From the NCBI GenBank assembly GCA_035528995.1, contig DATKXO010000020.1:1-18193 (forward strand): a stretch of 18,193 nucleotides of DNA, in the 5' to 3' direction. A model generated the notes under the pieces. That model saw nothing but the letters and a program-made list of their open reading frames with translations. It did not search any database and was not told where the DNA came from. This DNA is from DATKXO01 sp035528995. GTDB lineage: Bacteria > Planctomycetota > Phycisphaerae > UBA1845. Made by a program: the position numbers and the translations under genes. Below, one piece after another: positions 1-8,778 of the stretch (position 1 is the stretch's first letter; each line of letters opens with the position of its first letter).

Positions 1-114
1 GCCGCGATCGCTGCCGCGTTCGGCGGTGGCGGACATGCCCGCGCCGCCGGGGCCCGGATCGCCGGGACACTCGACGAAGTCAAGGCCCGGATCATCTCCC
101 GTATCGTCCTCTAG
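1..114 (+). CDS. C-terminal end of a DHH/DHHA1 phosphoesterase (NrnA-like), partial
   Basis: Only the last 37 codons lie in the window, ending at TAG 112-114. The frame reads a glycine-rich motif GGGGHARAAG followed by about 20 residues, which is the substrate-binding loop and end of a DHHA1 domain. Proteins of this family (NrnA, nanoRNase/pAp phosphatase) cleave 2-5 nt RNA and 3'-phosphoadenosine 5'-phosphate in the cytoplasm. The chain stops soon after the motif, as NrnA does. RecJ, which also has DHHA1, continues into an OB domain. The catalytic DHH half lies upstream and cannot be checked. A second, complete gene of the same family is at 8779-9843, so this is one of two paralogues. Confidence 0.72.
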   Translation, partial: AAIAAAFGGGGHARAAGARIAGTLDEVKARIISRIVL

Positions 115-204
115 CGGGCACCCCGGTCTTGACGTATCCAACGACCGCGGCGAAAGTCCCCCACCGGGCGAGAGCACAACCCACTGACACAGGAGACGGC
201 TGAC

Positions 205-2511
205 ATGGTCGCTTGCTTACGCACTACCCTCGCAATCCTGCTGCTGAGCGTCGGACTGCTGTTGAGCCCGCAGGCAGCCCAAACCGCCACGGCGGAGATG
301 GCTTCTCGTGTGCCGGCCGACACCGCGCTCTACATCGAGTGGGCCGGGCACGAGGCCATCCGTGCAGGCGGCGGGAGGGATTCGGTCTTCGGCAAGCTCA
401 TGGCCAACCCTGAGTTCCAGCGCATGATGAACGCCGTCGGCCAGGCAGCCGGGGCCGCCGTGCGGCAAACGCTGGGCAACGACGAAACCCAGGCCCAGAT
501 GTCCGAGAGCATCATCGAGCTGGTCAAGGTGCTCTGGTCGAAACCCATGGCGGTGGCCGTGCTCGGCGCCGAACCGTCCATGATCGGGCCGGTCCCCCAG
601 GTTGTCATCGCGGTGAACGCAGGCGACGCGTCCGCCGCCCTGCTGGAACGCGTCCAGGGCCTGCTGGCCGCCCTGCCGCCCTTTGCCGTTTCCCGGGACG
701 AGGTGGTCCAGACGACGACATTCAAGCGGTACGACCCGCTCGTCGCCGTGCGGCTGGGTGTCGCGGACGGGGTCCTGTGGATCATGGTCGGTGAAGGAAC
801 GGCCGCAAGAATCCTGGATGTGCAATCAGGAGCCGCACCCGCCCTGACGAACTCGGAGCGCTATCAAAACGCGATAAAGAAGATCGGCACCGAAGGTCGC
901 ACACCGGTCGGCCTGTTCCATCTCGACGTCGTCCACACGCTGGCGGCGGCCCGGCAGATCATGACCGCCATGACCGGCGAGGAGGCTTTCCCGCCGCTGG
1001 TCGAAACGCTGGTGGCGGAAGCCGGAGTCAACGACCTCCAGTCCATCACCGCGACCGAGCAGATCGCCGGGCGCGGCCACCGTCACTCGATCTACATCGC
1101 GTCACCCGGCCCCAAGAAGGGCCTGCTGAAACTGTACGATGCCGGCCCCGTCACCGACGACGATCTCCTGGTCATCCCCAGCGACGCCACCTTCGCCAAG
1201 GCCGCCAACCTGCGGCTCTCCGACGTGTACGACGAGGCCATGCGCATCGTCAACGCCGTCGGTGAGGCGGAACCCCAGGTGCCCCAGACGGTCGCCGACG
1301 CCCTGGCCGAGGTCGAGCGGCAGACCGGCATGAAGCTGAAGGAGGATATCCTCGATCTGTTCGACGACGGTTGGGTGGTCTTCGACGCCCCGAGCAACGG
1401 CGGCCTCATCGTCACCGGCGTCACCATGGTCGTCGAGACGAAGGACCCCGAGAAGGTCGATGCGCTCATCCGCAAGGGCCTGCAGGCGTTTGGCGACATG
1501 ATCGGTTCGGAAGAAGCCTTCATGGTCAAGACCTACAAACACGGCGAGCAGGCCATCAACTTCATCAACATCACGGCCGGCCCCTCGCCGGTCGCGCCGG
1601 CCTGGGCGTTCCACAAGAACCGCCTGATCCTGGCCCTTTACCCGCAGATCGTGGGTCAGGTGATCGACCGTCTGGCATCGCCCGCCGCGGCCAGCCGCTC
1701 GATCCTCGAGAACCCGGACTTTGTTCGGGCCCGCAAGCTGCTCCCCAAGGACTGCAGCGCGATCGTTTACATCGACACCGCGGCAGGCGTCAGCCAACTC
1801 TACTCGGTCGCTCTGCCGGCCGTCTCGATGGGCTGCTCGATGGCTCAGCAGGCCGGCATCCCACTGGACGTCTCGGCTTGGCCGCAGCGCGAGGTGTTCA
1901 TGCGAGATCTGTTCGGCGATGTCTGGGGCACACGCAGCGACGCGGACGGCGTGCTTATCGTCGGTCACGGCCCGTGGCCGATACCGGTACTGCCTGCGGC
2001 CGCGTTCGGGCCGGCGCTGTTGGGAGCGGCCGCTACGTTCGCGACCGCCCAGGCGGCGCCGGCACACCACGCGTTCGAGACCGCCACCGAGCGGCCGCCG
2101 GAATCCCCCGCCGCGTCGGAGCCCGCCAGTCAGGTCACCGGCAAGCTGCAACGGATCAGCGTGGCCATGCAGCTTTATGCCCTGGAGAATCAGGAACGGT
2201 TCCCGCCCGATCTGGAAACCCTGCTGGCCGGCGGTAATGTAACGCCGGAAGATCTGAAACCGCCGGAAGGCCTGCCACCGTTTGTCTACCTGAACGGCCA
2301 GACCCTCAAGATGGACGAGAGCAACGTCCTGGTCTACTGCTACGTTGACACTCTGGACCGCCTGCGCGCCCTGGGATACCTCGAGGGTGACACTCCCGAT
2401 CCTGAATGGAAGGCAGCCTGGGTGCTGACTTTGGACGGTTCTGTTCAACGCATGAGTGAAGAGGAATTCCACACCGCCCTTCAAGCCACCAAACAGGCTC
2501 TCGGGCGCTAG
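205..2511 (+). CDS. Exported protein of unknown function (DUF3352-like) with pseudopilin-like C terminus
   Basis: I do not recognise a specific function. The 768-residue product begins with a signal peptide (Arg6, then a leucine-rich core at about 9-22, Ala-rich cleavage region near 25-31), so most of it should lie outside the cytoplasmic membrane. The mature start, VPADTALYIEW, and later segments of the type 'GWVVFDAP' (about 388-396) and 'FHKNRLILALYPQIV' (about 470-484) resemble the weakly repeated blocks of DUF3352-like exported proteins common in Planctomycetes. Near 593-618 there is a Pro/Ala-rich hydrophobic stretch. The last 120 residues (from about 647, LQRISVAMQLYALENQERFP) resemble the soluble domain of type II secretion pseudopilins. 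AGGAGA at 191-196 sets the ATG at 205. The next gene starts 49 bases downstream and is probably cotranscribed. GC-rich throughout, with no sign of damage. Confidence 0.8.
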   Translation: MVACLRTTLAILLLSVGLLLSPQAAQTATAEMASRVPADTALYIEWAGHEAIRAGGGRDSVFGKLMANPEFQRMMNAVGQAAGAAVRQTLGNDETQAQMSESIIELVKVLWSKPMAVAVLGAEPSMIGPVPQVVIAVNAGDASAALLERVQGLLAALPPFAVSRDEVVQTTTFKRYDPLVAVRLGVADGVLWIMVGEGTAARILDVQSGAAPALTNSERYQNAIKKIGTEGRTPVGLFHLDVVHTLAAARQIMTAMTGEEAFPPLVETLVAEAGVNDLQSITATEQIAGRGHRHSIYIASPGPKKGLLKLYDAGPVTDDDLLVIPSDATFAKAANLRLSDVYDEAMRIVNAVGEAEPQVPQTVADALAEVERQTGMKLKEDILDLFDDGWVVFDAPSNGGLIVTGVTMVVETKDPEKVDALIRKGLQAFGDMIGSEEAFMVKTYKHGEQAINFINITAGPSPVAPAWAFHKNRLILALYPQIVGQVIDRLASPAAASRSILENPDFVRARKLLPKDCSAIVYIDTAAGVSQLYSVALPAVSMGCSMAQQAGIPLDVSAWPQREVFMRDLFGDVWGTRSDADGVLIVGHGPWPIPVLPAAAFGPALLGAAATFATAQAAPAHHAFETATERPPESPAASEPASQVTGKLQRISVAMQLYALENQERFPPDLETLLAGGNVTPEDLKPPEGLPPFVYLNGQTLKMDESNVLVYCYVDTLDRLRALGYLEGDTPDPEWKAAWVLTLDGSVQRMSEEEFHTALQATKQALGR

Positions 2512-2560
2512 GATTGCCCCTACCAGTAGAACGGCGAAACCGGACCGTTAAGAGTGGAGG

Positions 2561-5224
2561 ATGAGCACGGCCCTGACCGGTGACGAATCGCCATCCGTGA
2601 GAACGAGCGTCGATACGGCCGCCGGCATGAAGCGCCTGCTGGTCCTGTTCGCGCTCTCGGGCACAGCCGGCCTGATCTATGAGGTCGCCTGGTTTCAGCT
2701 CCTGCGGCTGACCATTGGGGCCAGCTCCCAGAGCCTGGGTGCTCTCCTGGCGTGCTTCATGGGCGGGCTGTTCGTCGGCAGTCTGCTCTATGCGTATGCC
2801 GCACCCCGTCGCTGGCACCCGCTGAAAACCTACGCCATGATCGAGCTGGCCATCGGCGTCATCGGCCTGGCCATGCCCTACCTGATCGGTCTGGTTCGGA
2901 CCTCCTATCTGGCCCACGCGGAATCCGCCCGGACGGCCATGTTGCTCAGGTGCCTCATCTGTGCACTCTTTCTTGCGCCGCCCACCATCCTGATGGGGGC
3001 GACTCTGCCGGCGCTGTCGCGCTGGATCAAGAGCAACAACCGACAGGCCGCCGCCATCGGCCGCCTCTACGCCGCCAACATCATCGGTGCGGTTGCCGGT
3101 GCGCTCGGAGCGGCATTCCTGCTTCTGCCGGCTCTCCAGATCATCGGCGCGAACCGTACCGCAGCGGCGCTGAACCTCCTGGTGGCTCTGATCGCCTGGA
3201 CCATTCGGGGGGATTACACGCCACCGCCCCGGCAGGCGCCGGATACCGGGCGGGCCATCTCGAGCGGCACGACGGTCATTCTCCTGGCCTACGCCTTGAA
3301 CGGCGTCGCCTCATTATCGTTCGAGGTGGTCTGGGCTCGGCTGTTGTCCATGGCCTTCGGGGCCACGGTGTACGCCTTCGCAATCGTGTTGGGTGCTTTT
3401 CTGCTGGGCCTCGGGCTGGGCGGGGCGGCCGGCAGCACCTGGGGACCGCGCCTCAAGAACCCGCGCCGGGCATTCGCCGCGGTGCAGTTGTGCGTCCTCG
3501 CCGCAGTGAGCGGCACCGCCTTACTCGTCCCCGCGATGGCCAAGACCATGACGTCGATTGACACCGGCCCATCCGCCGGCCCCTTGATCTGGAGCCTGAC
3601 CAACCTGGTGCGCGCCCTGGCCGTCGTCTTGCCGGGAGCATTCCTCTGGGGCGCCTCCTTCCCGATCGCCCTTTTGTGCCTGGGGCGCAATCTGGGTGAC
3701 GCGGCCAAGCCCGTGGCCCATCTGTATGCGTTCAATACCGTCGGAGCCGTCCTCGGATCGCTGGCCGTCAGCTTCGTTCTGATACCCAGCTTCGGCAGCG
3801 CGACGGCCACCGCCCACCTGATCGTCGTGCCGCTCGTCGCGGCCGTGGTGTTGCTCTTGCCGCGCCGAGTGCCCGCCTGGTTCTCATTCGCTCTGGCCGG
3901 GGCCGCCATTGTCTTCGCCTACGGCACGCCGCTAGCGTCGCACTGCAACCAGTGGATCGGCACGCTCATCGCCAGAATCAACGAGATGCCCGACCTGGGA
4001 TACATCCTGGCTATCCCACTGCTCATCGGCGTCATCCTGTTCATCGCGACGCGCGTCCGTTACTGGTGGGCCTACATCGCGGCCGGCGGCGGCATCGCCC
4101 TCGCCCTGACGGCCAGTGTGCCGCCGCAGTTGTACATGCTCGGTCGTCACTTCGCTTACCAGACCGCCCGCCGCGATTATTCCGAGGTCATCCTGTTCGA
4201 GGAAGGTGCCATGGAGCCCGTCGTCGTCTTCTACAACATCGACGGATCCATGCAGGTGGCCATCAACAGCAAGGTCTGCGCCACCGCCCAGCCGCCGGAC
4301 ATGCAGACCCAGCGGCTGCTCGGACATCTGCCGGTGCTCTTCAGCAGCGACCCGGGCCATTCCGTCGTGGTCGGGCTCGGAGCGGGCGTTACCTCGGGTG
4401 CCGTCGCGATCCACGAAAACGTCGAGCGCATCGACATCATCGAGCTGGAGCCGAAGGTGGAGTTGGCCGCCAGGGAGTTCGCCGAGTTCAATCACGCCGT
4501 GATGGACAACCCCAAAGTGCGTCTGACCATCGACGACGGGCGGCATTTCATCTCCGCCTCCTCGAAGAAGTTCGGCGTGATTACTTCCGACCCCGTCGAT
4601 CCCTGGATGGCCGGAGCGGCCGCGATCTACACCGTGGAGTACTTCAAGGCCTGCCGGCAGCACCTGATCGACGGCGGCGTGTTCACGCAATGGATGGGCT
4701 TGTACGAGATCGACGTCGACGGCATGCGATCCCTTCTGGCTGCGTTCGCCGAGGCCTTCCCCGAGGGCGGGTTCTGGATCACTCCGCGCGACATCCTGAT
4801 GATCGGCTCCACGCGCAAGATCACCATCGACGTGGATGCCCTGCGCCGGCGCCTCGAAACCGAACCGGCGATTGCGGAATCACTCGCCTGCGTCGGGATT
4901 CACAGCGTCGAAGAACTCCTGGGCTGTTACTTGTGCTCCTGCCAATCACTGGATGGCTTCCTCGCTGGCGCGCCGGTTAATCGCGACAGCAACCTCTATA
5001 TTCAGTTCTCCGGAGGTTTCAGTTTCTACGACTGGGACCAGCCCCCGCTGAGTCCGGTGATGGCCGCCCATCGGGCCTATGACCCGCAGATGTTCCTTCT
5101 CCCCGAGGGGCAGGAGCAGAGCTTCCGCGAGGCCCTCCAGCAGCAGTGGCGCCTCTACGACGAGGTGGTCGTGGCGCGCGAGAACGAACTCTATCGCCAA
5201 CAGCAGGAGCGCCGGTCGCCGTAA
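2561..5224 (+). CDS. Fused polytopic membrane protein / spermidine-synthase-like protein
   Basis: The 887-residue protein has a hydrophobic N-terminal part (about 23-520, many membrane segments) and a soluble Rossmann-fold part (about 540-800) of the spermidine synthase family. The methyltransferase-like motifs are visible: motif I VVVGLGAG (602-609), acidic IELEP (627-631), DDGRHF (658-663) and DPVDPW (677-682). The membrane part looks duplicated: GLIYEVAW (37-44) recurs as SLSFEVVW (ending at 258), each followed by a Gly/Ala-rich helix. Such fusions are annotated as fused MFS/spermidine synthase, but their substrate is not established and aminopropyl transfer should not be assumed. GGAGG abuts the ATG at 2561, too close to be ideal; AAGAG at 2550-2554 gives better spacing. 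ATG 2627 (Met23) is a possible alternative start but has no ribosome binding site. Likely in an operon with the gene at 205. Confidence 0.85.
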   Translation: MSTALTGDESPSVRTSVDTAAGMKRLLVLFALSGTAGLIYEVAWFQLLRLTIGASSQSLGALLACFMGGLFVGSLLYAYAAPRRWHPLKTYAMIELAIGVIGLAMPYLIGLVRTSYLAHAESARTAMLLRCLICALFLAPPTILMGATLPALSRWIKSNNRQAAAIGRLYAANIIGAVAGALGAAFLLLPALQIIGANRTAAALNLLVALIAWTIRGDYTPPPRQAPDTGRAISSGTTVILLAYALNGVASLSFEVVWARLLSMAFGATVYAFAIVLGAFLLGLGLGGAAGSTWGPRLKNPRRAFAAVQLCVLAAVSGTALLVPAMAKTMTSIDTGPSAGPLIWSLTNLVRALAVVLPGAFLWGASFPIALLCLGRNLGDAAKPVAHLYAFNTVGAVLGSLAVSFVLIPSFGSATATAHLIVVPLVAAVVLLLPRRVPAWFSFALAGAAIVFAYGTPLASHCNQWIGTLIARINEMPDLGYILAIPLLIGVILFIATRVRYWWAYIAAGGGIALALTASVPPQLYMLGRHFAYQTARRDYSEVILFEEGAMEPVVVFYNIDGSMQVAINSKVCATAQPPDMQTQRLLGHLPVLFSSDPGHSVVVGLGAGVTSGAVAIHENVERIDIIELEPKVELAAREFAEFNHAVMDNPKVRLTIDDGRHFISASSKKFGVITSDPVDPWMAGAAAIYTVEYFKACRQHLIDGGVFTQWMGLYEIDVDGMRSLLAAFAEAFPEGGFWITPRDILMIGSTRKITIDVDALRRRLETEPAIAESLACVGIHSVEELLGCYLCSCQSLDGFLAGAPVNRDSNLYIQFSGGFSFYDWDQPPLSPVMAAHRAYDPQMFLLPEGQEQSFREALQQQWRLYDEVVVARENELYRQQQERRSP

Positions 5225-5276
5225 GCACCGACGCCCATGAACCGGCCGAGGTAACCCCCTCTTCGATGCGTCATCC

Positions 5277-5310
5277 CGGCGTCGAAACGGTCGCCGTATC
5301 CCGGACGCCG
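5277..5310. terminator. Possible bidirectional terminator hairpin between convergent genes
   Basis: Seven-base perfect arms CGGCGTC (5277-5283) and GACGCCG (5304-5310) enclose a second small stem, ACGG (5287-5290) with CCGT (5294-5297). It sits in the 124-base gap between two convergent stop codons, where a shared terminator is expected. There is no T run on either side, so this would not be a canonical intrinsic terminator. The rest of the gap shows nothing else. Confidence 0.35.
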
Positions 5311-5348
5311 CCCACGAGCCGCAGGCCGAGCTGACGACTGTATCCGGC

Positions 5349-6743
5349 TCAGAACAGGGGCTTTCCCCGCATGTTCTCCGGAACGGGCAGGCCCAACTGC
5401 TTCAGAATCGTCGGCGCAACGTCGTACAGCGTGGGTCCGTCCACGCGGCCGTGGCCTTGAAGTGACGGATTCGAGACGATGTAGATGCCATCCTGGGCGT
5501 GGTTGGCATCGTCGGTTCCGGCCTGGTGATCGAACGAGTACACGCTGTCGTGCCCCAGCGTGCCGACGCCGCGCCAACGCAGGCCGCCGAACAGGACGAT
5601 CAGGTCCGGCGGCACGCGTTCGATCCGCTCGTACAGATCCTCCGGCCGATACGCCTTCGTGCCCATCGGCCGACCCTCGTGATCGACCAGGGCCTCCAGC
5701 TTCTCTTTGATCTCCGTGCGTACCTTCTCGTAGTCACCAGCGGGAACCACTCCCTGCGGCTCGCGTCCCTGCACGTTCAGGAAACAGCCCGAGTAGTAGC
5801 CGCCCTCGCCCCACGCTACGGTCCGCGTCCAGTCCACCAGTTCCGGGCGAAAGCGCTCCCCGGGACCCGGCGGCTCCTTCAACACCAGGTATCCCTCGTT
5901 CATCAGCCAGGTGTTGAAGCAGAACCCACCCACCATGCACTGGGCTCCGTGGTCGCTCGCAATCCACACCGCGGTCCGCTCCAGATCGAGCAGCTCGAGC
6001 GTCTCCCCCACCAGCCCGTCCAGGTGGACCAGATAATCGTGAATGGCGTTCTCGAACGGATTGCCCGGCTCGTAGCGACGGTGGGCGGGGTCCATGAACG
6101 CCCAGAACCCATGATGCATCCGGTCCAGGCCGATCTCGACCATCCACAGCAGGTCCCACGGCTTGTTGCGGACCAGGTACTTGACTACCTCGAACCGCGC
6201 CTTGGTCATCTCGTAAATCTGATCGAGCAGTTGCCGCTTGTCTTCCGTGCGAAAGGCGTCGACATCCACCGCGTACCGGCCCGCGACGCTCTTGATCTCG
6301 TGCTTGAGCGACCGCGGCCAGGTGTAGTCGCTGTGCTCCACGTCCGGCGTCAGGAAGCTGGTGACCATGTGGCCTGCGATCGGCCGAACGATGGGATAGG
6401 TCCCGGGAACGCCGACGACGATCGACTGCTTCCCGTGTTCGCCGAGAATGTCCCAGACGCGCGGCTCGCCCACCGCCACCGACGTGGCGATGTACTTGTT
6501 CTCGTAGGAATGGTCCTTGCGGTTCTGGAACCCGTAGATGCCCAGCGCCCCGGGGTCCTGGCCGGTGGCCATGCACGACCAGGCCGGCACCGTCACCGGA
6601 GGGATCGAGCTGGTGAGTGTCCCATAGGTCCCCCCGCTCATCAGCCGCTTGAGGTTCGGCAGATCCTCCGCCCAACGCTCGAAGGTCAGCAACGGATCGG
6701 CACAGTCCAATCCGAAGAGAGCTACCTTCTCGATCGCGCCCAT
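5349..6743 (-). CDS. Type I phosphodiesterase/nucleotide pyrophosphatase family protein (alkaline phosphatase superfamily)
   Basis: The 464-residue product has the metal-site layout of the nucleotide pyrophosphatase/phosphodiesterase branch of the alkaline phosphatase superfamily: Asp13 in LFGLDCADP, a Thr nucleophile at 51 in PPVTVPAW followed by ATG at 59-61, D207xxHH in GLDRMHHGFW, and D264-H265 in ASDHGAQ. These enzymes hydrolyse phosphodiester or pyrophosphate bonds with two metals (usually Zn). The substrate cannot be read from sequence. No signal peptide is apparent, so it is probably cytoplasmic. The open frame extends 25 codons further upstream, but ATG 6743 has AGAGGG six bases before it and starts right at the conserved strand, so I use it. 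It is last in the leftward run with sat, nrnA, a sulfotransferase and a PAP phosphatase, 128 bases after the latter. A role on a sulfonucleotide or sulfonated product is only inferred. Confidence 0.82.
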   Translation of the reverse strand: MGAIEKVALFGLDCADPLLTFERWAEDLPNLKRLMSGGTYGTLTSSIPPVTVPAWSCMATGQDPGALGIYGFQNRKDHSYENKYIATSVAVGEPRVWDILGEHGKQSIVVGVPGTYPIVRPIAGHMVTSFLTPDVEHSDYTWPRSLKHEIKSVAGRYAVDVDAFRTEDKRQLLDQIYEMTKARFEVVKYLVRNKPWDLLWMVEIGLDRMHHGFWAFMDPAHRRYEPGNPFENAIHDYLVHLDGLVGETLELLDLERTAVWIASDHGAQCMVGGFCFNTWLMNEGYLVLKEPPGPGERFRPELVDWTRTVAWGEGGYYSGCFLNVQGREPQGVVPAGDYEKVRTEIKEKLEALVDHEGRPMGTKAYRPEDLYERIERVPPDLIVLFGGLRWRGVGTLGHDSVYSFDHQAGTDDANHAQDGIYIVSNPSLQGHGRVDGPTLYDVAPTILKQLGLPVPENMRGKPLF

Positions 6744-6871
6744 GATGTGCCCTCTGATCGACCGATCCAGGGCCAAGCGACAAGCGAACGGCGGCCGGCA
6801 CGCACATCCAACAGGCAAGCAGCCCTAGCTCGGGTGGCGTCCCCTCGAAGCGACGGGACCCGCCGCCGGCG

Positions 6872-7873
6872 CTAACCCCCTTGCCCGACAACCTCCCCGA
6901 TGGCCGCGATCACCGGGTCGTGGACCCGCCCGTTCGTCGCGACCACGCCCTTGTTGTTCCTGAGCGTTCGCCCCAGCGAGAAATCCAGCGCCCGCCCGTA
7001 AACGTCGCTGACCCGCCCGCCGGCCTCGGTAACCACCAGCGAGCCGGCGGCGTGGTCCCAGATGCGCTCTTCGTAGTCTTTACGCGTCGGCAAACGCAGG
7101 TAGATGGATGCGTCACCGCGGGCGACCGCCGCGTATTTGCACTGGCTGTCGATACGCGTCGGGGCCGCCTGCACGCCGAGGATCTTCGCCACCTTCGCCG
7201 AGTCGTCATGGGCCGAGTGGGCGGACTCCACCGATTCGCAGAACGACGCCGCAACCGGGTCGGTCACGTCGCTCACCGCAATCTCTCGCTCGTCAGCGCC
7301 GTCGATCGGGCGCATCACCGCGCCCTGCCCGCGGACGGCGACGAACAGACACCCCTTCGGCCCGTCAGGTTGAGCCCAATCCAGCGGCAGGTTCGGACAA
7401 CCCAGAACGCCGACCACAACCTCACCCTCCTCGAGCAGGGCCAGCGCAACAGCGTACTGATCGCCGCGAAGGAATCCCTTCGTTCCGTCGATCGGATCGA
7501 GCGCCCAGTACCGTCCCTGTGCCCCCCCACCGTAGGTACCGCGGTCGATGGCCGCGAGGGTCTGCGTATCATCCAGGTCCGGCCGAATGCTCCGCACGTG
7601 CTGCACGACCCGCTCCTTCAGCTCCACGTTGGCCGGTTCGCGGAGTTGGGCCGCGTCCTCCTCTGCCACCAGTGGGTCCTGCGGGAAGGCCTCGGCCAGA
7701 TCGGCGCTGACCAGCGCCTGAGCGCCGAAGTCGGCCACCGTCACCGGCGACCGGTCCTTCTTGGCCAACGTCTCTTCGGACACAAGTGCGGCCTGAACCG
7801 CCCGACAGAGCCGGCAGGCCTTGACCACCGCGTCTACGGCGACGCGACGTTCGGTTTCGTAGGTCACGGTCAT
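6872..7873 (-). CDS. 3'(2'),5'-bisphosphate nucleotidase (HAL2/CysQ type, inositol monophosphatase superfamily)
   Basis: Predicted cytoplasmic Mg-dependent phosphatase that converts 3'-phosphoadenosine 5'-phosphate (PAP) to AMP, removing the by-product of PAPS-dependent sulfotransfer or PAPS reduction. The superfamily motifs are present: E71-E72-D73 (AEEDAA), D126-P-I-D129-G-T (WALDPIDGTKGF), and W272-D273 (IWDHAAGSLVVTEAGG). SPVTVADFGAQA near 42-53 and the long form (333 residues, against about 250 for enteric CysQ) match the HAL2 subgroup rather than inositol monophosphatase or SuhB. Start at ATG 7873 follows the open frame, but GAGGT lies only one base before it. GTG at codon 3 would have better spacing. 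A sulfotransferase gene lies 152 bases upstream and ATP sulfurylase further up, which supports a PAP substrate. Confidence 0.88.
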   Translation of the reverse strand: MTVTYETERRVAVDAVVKACRLCRAVQAALVSEETLAKKDRSPVTVADFGAQALVSADLAEAFPQDPLVAEEDAAQLREPANVELKERVVQHVRSIRPDLDDTQTLAAIDRGTYGGGAQGRYWALDPIDGTKGFLRGDQYAVALALLEEGEVVVGVLGCPNLPLDWAQPDGPKGCLFVAVRGQGAVMRPIDGADEREIAVSDVTDPVAASFCESVESAHSAHDDSAKVAKILGVQAAPTRIDSQCKYAAVARGDASIYLRLPTRKDYEERIWDHAAGSLVVTEAGGRVSDVYGRALDFSLGRTLRNNKGVVATNGRVHDPVIAAIGEVVGQGG

Positions 7874-8025
7874 TACCTCGGACAGTTCGATTGTCTCGAC
7901 GATCGGTGCGGAGTATTGAGCGTGCCATCACCAGGCCCGCCGCGGTGGACGGCCCCCCCGCCACGGCAGCTCGCGCGACCCGGCCGGCACGACTGTCAGT
8001 TCGACCCGGCGCGGTCGTAATCCTG

Positions 8026-8652
8026 CTAACTCGCCGTCTCGCTCTTCCCCCCCGCCGCCTTGCCGGCGGCCCGATTGCGATACAGCGACGGGTCGACCAC
8101 TTCCATCATCGCGCCGGTGTTGAGGTCGCCGCCCAGGAAGGCGTTAATGGCCCGAACCACCGGCTCGGGGTCCCGCATAATCTCGTTGTAATCCACGTAC
8201 AGGGCCTTGAAGCAGTCGTGACCCGCCATCCACTTGTCCACCTGCTTCATCTGGGCCTGGAACGCCTTGATGACCTTCTCCCGATCGGCCTCGGCCCACT
8301 CTTTGCCGTGCCGATCCAGCATGATGTTCTGCGACTTGACCACCTCCTCCAGGTGGCGCTTCATGAATACCACGCGGTATTCCCGGTTCAGCGGCAGGTC
8401 CAGCAGCAAAAGGTGCACCATCTTGACCACCTTGCCCGGCGCCTGCTTGACCCAGGATGCGTCCTTCCGCGTCCGCTTGACCGCCTCGAACTCGTAGTAG
8501 CCCTTGGGGTTGTCCGCGTCGGCCACTCGAATGTTGTCCGTCAGTACCGGGATGCCGGCCTTGTCGAGCATCTGCATCATCATGGAGGTTCCCGACCGCG
8601 GCAGGCCGGATACAATCGCGATGTACTCCCTCGCTGCTGACATGGATATCAT
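8026..8652 (-). CDS. Small P-loop sulfotransferase family protein
   Basis: The 208-residue protein has the two nucleotide-binding signatures of PAPS-dependent sulfotransferases: a 5'-phosphosulfate loop SGLPRSGTS at 15-23 at the end of the first strand, and a 3'-phosphate signature with Arg99 and Ser107 eight residues apart (MKRHLEEVVKSQ), the same spacing as in known sulfotransferases. It would move sulfate from PAPS to an unknown hydroxyl or amine acceptor and release PAP. It is short for the family (commonly 250-300), has no signal peptide, and ends in a Lys/Ala/Gly-rich tail. Two in-frame ATGs lie near AGGAGG (8656-8661): 8652 at 3 bases and 8643 at 12 bases from GGAGG, so the start is uncertain by three residues. 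It lies between nrnA and the PAP phosphatase on the same strand. A P-loop protein with another role is possible but less likely. Confidence 0.75.
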   Translation of the reverse strand: MISMSAAREYIAIVSGLPRSGTSMMMQMLDKAGIPVLTDNIRVADADNPKGYYEFEAVKRTRKDASWVKQAPGKVVKMVHLLLLDLPLNREYRVVFMKRHLEEVVKSQNIMLDRHGKEWAEADREKVIKAFQAQMKQVDKWMAGHDCFKALYVDYNEIMRDPEPVVRAINAFLGGDLNTGAMMEVVDPSLYRNRAAGKAAGGKSETAS

Positions 8653-8778
8653 TGACCTCCTAACCGGTCGATCATCCTCTTGGCGCTACTTCCGCCACCA
8701 GGCTCCATCCGTCGAATCGTCGCCCGGCCGCAACGGACTCCCACATCTCGTCAGGCCGGCAGGCGTCGACCGTCGCCC

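Noticed and set aside
129..157. Promoter for the gene at 205 from TTGACG at 129-134
   Set aside because: The -35 box is good, but the sequence 17 bases on (GAAAGT) is not a credible -10 box.
1102..2484. Minus-strand open frame of 460 codons
   Set aside because: Antisense to the exported protein at 205-2511, which has a signal peptide and ribosome binding site; the antisense product has low-complexity Gly/Arg/Asp composition.
5499..8020. Two long plus-strand open frames
   Set aside because: They lie antisense to the phosphodiesterase and bisphosphate nucleotidase genes, lack ribosome binding sites and show no family motif.
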